A stretch of DNA of 64,000 nucleotides from Zonotrichia leucophrys gambelii. Taxonomy: Eukaryota > Chordata > Aves > Passeriformes > Passerellidae. The notes under the pieces were generated by a model, which saw only the letters and a list, made by a program, of their open reading frames with translations, ran no database searches and was not told the origin of the DNA. The stretch lies in NCBI RefSeq assembly GCF_028769735.1, contig NC_088172.1:37286397-37350396 (forward strand). Reading direction: 5' to 3'. Of this stretch, positions 58,027 through 64,000 are shown piece by piece (position 1 is the stretch's first letter; each line of letters begins with the position of its first letter). The position numbers and the translations under genes were made by a program.

Positions 58027-61000
58027 GGAGCAGCTGTATTCACAAGTGGACCATTTAAGCATGTTAGCATGAAGGATGTTGCTGGTGTTCTTGATTAGAA
58101 ACAGCATACAATTTTGGATAAATGTCAGGTGAGAACTATCTAACTAAAAGCTGGGAACAGATTCCTAGTCAGCTGGGATAAAGGAAGGTCCAGGTGATTT
58201 TCCAGTTTAGGCATATTCAGCTTGTTCTGAGGCCATTTGGACAGGATCCAGTTTCCATATCCTCTGTGGCTTGTATTATCATTCAGGCTTTATTTGAACT
58301 GGAGGAGGAACCATTCTGCTGATGTCTGTGTCTCAAGAATTGCTTTGTCTGAAGGCCCAACACTTTTTACTTCTCTCAGAAGCATTTCCATTAGTCTTGA
58401 TTTCCTGTGTCCATCCTTGTCTCCCTCCTGCCAACAGCTTCTGATTACTCCCTTGACTTTCCCTGTCTGTCATACCTGCTCTCTGTTTCTGCCCTTATGG
58501 ACCCCAGCACTTCCTACATGCCACTGACACCTCCTGTGAATTCCACAGGAAATCACAGGAAAACTGTTTCTAAATTCCATATAACTAAGGCTTTTTTCCT
58601 CCCCTGGAAGCGCTACCTTGTCTTTTAACCTATATTTATGCAAATTCCTTGTGCTAGGAAGCTGTAGTAACTGTGTGCCTGTTACTGCCGTGATATTGGC
58701 AGTAGATTCATCATACAATGGCAGCACAACGTGGCTCTGCCTCAGAAGATGACTGCCACTGCAGGTGGCAAGAGGCAAATGCCAAATAGGTAATGCTTTT
58801 ATGAATGTGCTTTCAACAGATTCTTAGTGGTGTTATTGTTTTCTGTAGAAAGATGACTGGTCCCCTGAGGAACAAATAGTGATTCATGGGAAAATTTTTT
58901 TTATGAATGTGATCTGTGGATTGTCATGCCCCTTTTGCTTTCCAGCTGTCCCTTTTGCTTCCCTCTGGTCCCAAGCACCATGGCTGTCCTTTTCACAACT
59001 CCTCCAGTCTAAATCCTGGCCCCTTTGAAAGTCAAAGATGGAAGTCAGATGGTTGCAGAAGGGCAGGATTTTAGCCCAGGCACTGAGTACATGCCAGTCC
59101 CACATTGTAGAGGGTGTGTGTGGCTCTCTCCTGGGGTGAGGCAGCAGTGTAGCAGGCTGAGTTAAGGGAGAGCTTGCCAGCAAGAGCCAGAGGAGAGGCT
59201 GAGGACACTAAACCAAGACATGTCAATGTTGTTATTGCTGCTTTTCTGAGCTGCTTACAACACCGCATGCTCCTCTGTCAATTCCACTCCGATTAAAAAC
59301 CATGATGGAATGTTCCTTTTTGTGCTTCTGAATGGGAAATCAGAGATTACTTAGACACCTAATATGTATCTGAAAAGATAAGTGGGTTTTCCCCCCCTCC
59401 TTTGAAGAGTATTGCAAAAAGAAACAGTTGTCATGAACTATCTATAAAATTGTTTCCTTCTCAAGAGAGTTGATTACCCTTCATCTTTCATCATCCTAAA
59501 ATATTTACAGGTAGCATCTTCATTACCTTGAACATTCCTGCATGGTTGTACAGGCACACAGTGCACAGATGCTTAGGAGAGAGTCTCCTTAGTGCCCAAA
59601 GACAGGGATTTCTCATTTACTGTTTTCATTTCACTGCACCAAGCTGTGGAGCTGCAGCATAAGCAGCTTCGGACTTACTCAGCCTGCGATATTCAGCGAC
59701 ACACAGAGTTTTGACTGGTCACATTACGTGTCATGTTAAGAGCCTTTTGTCTCCATTCAAGCTTTCTGAAACAAGACAAATTATGATATTTTCCTGTTAA
59801 TTTCTGTTAATTTCTTTCCTTAATGAGTTTCATTAAAATCAAAGCTTCCGGAAGACTGAGCCATGACAGCTGTCTAAAGACTGTTTCACTTGCTATGGGC
59901 TGTTTGGGCTGAATAATTATTTCAGCTTTGTGAGGATTATTTCTTTAAATAAGAACAATGATTCTCTGTTTGGGAAGAGGAACAAATGATTGGAGTGGTG
60001 CAGTATAATTTCATAGCTCTGTCTTGTAGTACTCGATGGCTTTAGGAATACCTGGGAAAAACACATCTCTCTCTGTCTGACATGTTTCTTAATGATTTCA
60101 CTTAAGGATACAAAGGCAGCTATTTCAGCTGGCAAGAGAGAGAGGGTTTTGGCCTTTAATGAAGCAAATCAATTCTGCAATAGAGAGAAGGGCTTATTCT
60201 TTGCTCTTGCATTGCTGTGAATGTGATTCAAGAAAGAAAGAAAAATCAAGTCTTTCTGGCTTACCATTCATAAAATATTCCTATAAGTTGCAGGACTGAT
60301 ATTTTGATAAGATAATGGCACATATTTCAGTTCTTTTATGTTACCAGCACTGTAAAAATGTTAGAGATGCATTGTGTTTTCCACAGCTATTGCAATTAAA
60401 AAGACAAGACTTTTACAAGATAGTTCAGTCTCTTTGCTGAACTGACCAATTTTTTTTGACATGGAAATTCTTAAATCAAGGGGTGGGAAGATGGGAATTT
60501 TACAGTAGTACACTACTTCCCAGTCTGAACTGGACACTCACCACCTGTTTTCACGAGCTGTTGCACCAAATTCCTTGTCAGAGTTGCAGAAAACCCGGCT
60601 GGTTTGACAGAGCTCGTGTTCCTATTGTGAGTCTCAGATTTCAACACCCAAATAGTAGATTTTTGTTTGGGGAAAGTGAGCATACTCTGAGATTTAGGGA
60701 CACCTTCTCAACTTCCTAAATCCTTGTTCCCTGACCCCAGTTTCTAATCCTCTGTCCTTCCTGGTGCTGATTTTATCACACTACTCTTATTCCTTGAAGA
60801 ATAGAGTAGAGAATAGAGGCTTGTGACCTCTGCTTAAAATGAGATTGTAGTTAAGAAAGTGGTTATTTAGAAAAACAGCACCTTCTTGTTTAACAAAGGA
60901 ATTCTGCATGCTCTATCTGCTTCCTGTGTTGACCCAGATGGATCTTGTCCCTGTCAGTGTGCCTGGAGAATGACCAGATGCCTTCCTACCTCAGTAAGAA

Positions 61001-62404
61001 TCATCAGGGTAATGGTCAAGAAAGCCTGACACGCAGATTTTTTATTACCAGGAGTGAAAATCTTTGAAAGGACACAGCTTAATTTTTGAGTCACAGGTTG
61101 ATTTTATAAGACAGACAGCAAAGCACAACCCTGTCTGGCCTCAGAAAGCCACTGTTATAATGGAAAACAAAGCCGAGCGTATCTGATGTAGTAACTGTCA
61201 AAGGGGGAGTCTTTTGGAACTGGTCTGAGACAGCAGTCACTGCCTGATGGATACTCTGGACACAGTAGGGGTCAAAGTGTTTAAGGTAATTGTGAGCTGG
61301 CCAGCTGACAGCTGAAGATGTGCAGTGAATTTGCAGCTTGGACAGTTTCACAGGGAGGAGCCTCTCCCACCAGCAAACAGCTGCATATCAAGCAGAGGTG
61401 GGCTTCTGCCACTTTGTTTTGCTTTCTGATGGAGAAGAGCTGTAGCAGTCAGAGAGGTGCATGCTCTCATCAGGAGAGGAAAGACACCCACAAAGGCACT
61501 TGAAAGCCAGGTGGATGGTCCTGCACCACATGAGCCCCTTCTTCCATGGAGCACCCATGAAGGGAGCCACCCTACAGGAACACCACACCTGGATAGCTCT
61601 GATGCAGATGGGCATTTGTAACCTGTCATCATCCCAGCTCTGGAATGAGGGAAAGTGTTTCCTTTGCTCCTCGTGCCAAGCCTGAAATTTCTGAAAGCAT
61701 AGGACAAAATTAAGCAACCGATTTCCCTGGGGAAAAAAAAATGGAGCTTGTTTGCTTAACTTATACCCAGTCTTCTGAAAATGCAAGCTTAAGTGACTTT
61801 GTTAGAGGGAATTGCATGGGCTCTTGACTCCAACACTTGTATAAATCCAGAATCACACCAAATTTTCCTTCTGTCATGTCTTAATTGCTGTTGTGACATA
61901 CAGTATGGGAAATTTCAGCAAGAAATTTCAGTTCCTCTTAAAACTTTCCTCTAAAGAAAAATGAGAAATAAATGAAAGGAATGAATGAAAAATATTAGCA
62001 TTGTAAAATCAGTCACAATTAGACACTTTTCCCAGGAGACATGCTGTCTTTCTGGTGACTTGTTGGTTTGTTTTGCTTCAGTTCGGTTCTTTGCCTCTCT
62101 CTCTCTTTACTGTTTGATGACATTTTACTGCAGAGACTTGATCTCCAACCATGAAAACTATTTCAGATTTGCTGAGAACCCCACAGCTTCTGTGCCCCGG
62201 GAGCCTTGGAATGAAAACCCTTGAGTGCGTGATGGGCTTGGTTCTGCCACTTTCTGCTCCATAGCTAAAAGTAGCTGGCATAAACATTTGCTGCCTTTCT
62301 TATTGAGTGGCAGGTTTTAGAAATCAGCCCATCTCCTGCATGTTACATGTAGCAAACATAAAGGACCTGGGTGCTCTATTATCAGAGAATTGTAATATGG
62401 TTTG

Positions 62405-62665
62405 TTTTGGAAAGAAATTTCAAGAACATCCAGTTCCAGCTCCCCTGCCATAGGCAGGGACACCTCCCACTAGACCAGGTTGCTCAGGGTCCAACTCCAA
62501 CCTGGCCTTGAACACTCACAGACAGAGAAGGGGCATCTGTAGCTTCTCTGTGAAACCTGTGCCAATGCCTCATCACTCTCATAATAAAAAATTTCTGCCT
62601 AATATCCAGTAAAAACCTACCCTCTTTCAGTTTAAAGACAATCCCTCTTCGCATATGGAGAGGGG
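62405..62665 (-). mobile_element. CR1 LINE 3' fragment (antisense to SOBP)
   Basis: On the plus strand the reverse complement of the CR1 3' end is clear: atccagttccagctcccctg, then ggcagggacacctcccacta, gaccaggttgctcagggtcc and aacctggccttgaacactca. It ends near the cagtttaaagacaatccctc block. It is about 260 bp, 5'-truncated, lies within intron 4, and looks better preserved than the copy at 49.8-51.6 kb. Confidence 0.9.
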
Positions 62666-64000
62666 ATACCCTTGGAGGGATGTTTAGAGTTTACACAAGT
62701 CTTGGTCACTTTTTCACATTAATTGCACTTCCCCATGCCCAGCCTGGCAGACAAATCCCAGACTTCTGTGCTTTCAGCCTCAGTGGGAGAATCTGGAACC
62801 CAGTTACTTTTAGCATATATTGTGCATGGATGTCTAGCTGCCTCTCAATGATGTGAGAGCACTTAATTGAATGTAATCCACAAAAGATTTATTCTCCTGA
62901 TCAGCTTACTTGTGATTTTAGACTCATCAAATTCCAGCTGTTGCTTAAATCCATTCAGCCATCAAGCCTGTCAATTTTTTTGTGAGTATTCCAGGTCTGT
63001 TCCCTGCCACAGCCTAGATATGGGTCTCCTATTAGTCTGTTTTGCATTTAAGTCAATCCAGAATGACACAGGTTTTCCTGGTGTATATGGGGATGAGCAA
63101 GGATGTGGGGGGAAAAAAAAGCGCAAGTTCATCTGATCTAGTTGATTCAACAAAAGTAGTTTAGAAACTCCTTTTCTGTAGAACTTCTGCTTCCTGCAGT
63201 CATCTGTCTGCAGCAACAAGCACCTGGTGACCAAGAGGGATGAAAAATGATAGGAAAAGGAAATAAAAACCGCATAGGCTTCTGTGAGCTCTCGCAGCAT
63301 TTGACCAGCCACAGCCTTGTGGCAGCTCCACCCTTTTGTTAAGCAACTGTTGTAGCTGCTTCACAACAGTTGTAGTTTTAGGATGTTTAGGATGTTAATT
63401 AACTTTAAGGTTTCTAATTACTTCCTGTGAGTGATGGAACTAAACCTAGAGATTCATGTTCATACATGCATTTATGCACACAGTGTGGCTGTTGTATCTT
63501 TTCCTCAGAACCAGCTAAAAAGAAATGGCATATCTTGGCACAGCCAAGGGTTTTTCTTCTTTTCCATTACTACATTCTACTTTCCATGTCCCAGAAAGAC
63601 ATAAATGTTGCTACATTCCACCTGTTACCAGGCAAGTGACTGACAATAGCAAGAGACTGGTTTTGGGTATATTATTATATTATTGAAGGTAATTTTGAAG
63701 GTCCTTTACAACTAATAAAACTGTAGTATTAAAGTTTATAAAAAATGTGTCCATGGCTAGTATTTTTTTTTTAATACCATTTTTAATGAAGCATGTTTTA
63801 AAGGTCCTGCTCAGGGTCTAGACAAATTCATTTCCTAGTATCTCCAGCTGCCCTTTCCCTTCCTGTTCAAATGCTTTAGGGAAAGTCTCTTAGTAGCTGG
63901 CAATATTGCTCTCATTCCAGAAGTGCTGTTTTCTAGGATGCTCATTTGTAATTGTCTGAATTCCTCTGAGCAGCACCACATTCCTTAGATTGAGAGAGAA

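Larger units (their letters stand above)
15600..64000 (+). other. SOBP: SOBP gene, 5' portion (promoter-proximal leader, exons 1-4, introns 1-4; gene continues past the window)
   Basis: SOBP is a nuclear protein with FCS-type zinc fingers, named for binding the Six-family homeodomain protein Sine oculis. In mammals it is needed for inner-ear patterning (Jackson circler mouse) and its loss is linked to intellectual disability. Four exons are seen, joined at AAG|GTAGGT, AAAG|GTAACG, GCAG|GTAAAT and AAG|GTAAGA donors, with ttctctttcag, gttttacag and ttgttgtag acceptors. Joining them gives 191 codons without a stop, matching the start of vertebrate SOBP (about 870 residues in human, from memory). 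The transcript start is unknown, so the left boundary is approximate. The remaining exons (second zinc finger, proline-rich region, C-terminal SUMO-interacting-type motifs) are not in the window. Confidence 0.93.
39933..64000 (+). other. SOBP: SOBP intron 4 (at least 24068 bp, phase 0, open at window end)
   Basis: The donor is GTAAGA. No sequence resembling the next SOBP exon (human ARDEDGH... and the second zinc finger) was found, so the intron probably runs past 64000. It contains two CR1 copies, a 72-bp hairpin repeat, microsatellites near 41.9 and 45.2 kb, an intronic CpG-rich patch at 54 kb, and possible non-coding regulatory elements at 46.0 and 47.0 kb. Confidence 0.85.

Noticed and set aside
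61320..61790. Cluster of 60-130-codon ORFs on both strands
   Set aside because: Overlapping frames of similar length with no domain. The DNA may be an unclassified repeat, but I see no structure to support that.
1..64000. CRISPR arrays, tRNA, rRNA, prokaryotic operons or phage genes
   Set aside because: I saw no spaced identical repeats, tRNA-type B box or dense coding. The window is plainly vertebrate.

Overview
The window is vertebrate nuclear DNA, most likely from a bird. It carries the 5' part of one gene, SOBP (sine oculis binding protein homolog), on the + strand. Four coding exons with canonical GT-AG boundaries join into 191 codons without a frame break. I identified the gene by recall of the vertebrate SOBP protein, not by a search. 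The avian assignment is inference: recognisable mobile elements are CR1 LINEs plus a few very old SINE or hairpin relics, there is no Alu or L1, repeat density is low, and the introns look compact. A turtle or crocodilian is harder to exclude than a mammal.

Layout. 1-15.4 kb: intergenic DNA upstream of SOBP, with no supported gene. It holds MIR-like SINE relics (2.67-2.80 and 7.11-7.24 kb), a hairpin-repeat relic near 6.0 kb, a CR1 LINE (8.06-8.81 kb), a CpG-enriched patch (3.15-3.60 kb) and a separate CpG island (11.64-11.96 kb). 15.4-16.9 kb: the SOBP CpG-island promoter, a GC-rich 5' leader with G-rich and triplet repeats and a proline-rich upstream ORF, then coding exon 1 (16162-16257). 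16.3-25.4 kb: intron 1. Exon 2 is 25438-25576, intron 2 is 1.9 kb, exon 3 is 27433-27618, intron 3 is 12.2 kb, exon 4 is 39781-39932. From 39933 to the end is intron 4, still open at 64000. It holds an old, nearly 1.8 kb CR1 relic (49.84-51.61 kb), a 72-bp hairpin repeat (49370-49441), a CR1 3' fragment in reverse orientation (62.41-62.67 kb) and an intronic CpG-rich patch (53.98-54.24 kb).

The encoded part covers the basic N-terminus, the conserved region ending in a proline-rich hydrophobic stretch, and the first FCS-type zinc finger (C151, C154, C174, C178). The second finger and the long proline-rich C-terminal half lie downstream of the window. Intron phases are 0, 1, 1 and 0, so exon 3 is frame-neutral if skipped.

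I found no RNA gene, CRISPR array, prokaryotic operon or convincing second protein gene, and nothing I would call a new biological system. The most interesting leads are regulatory: the polyproline upstream ORF and G-quadruplex-type run in the SOBP leader, the second CpG island 4 kb upstream, the intronic CpG patch at 54 kb, and several AT-rich stretches with clustered homeodomain-type motifs that may be conserved non-coding elements.
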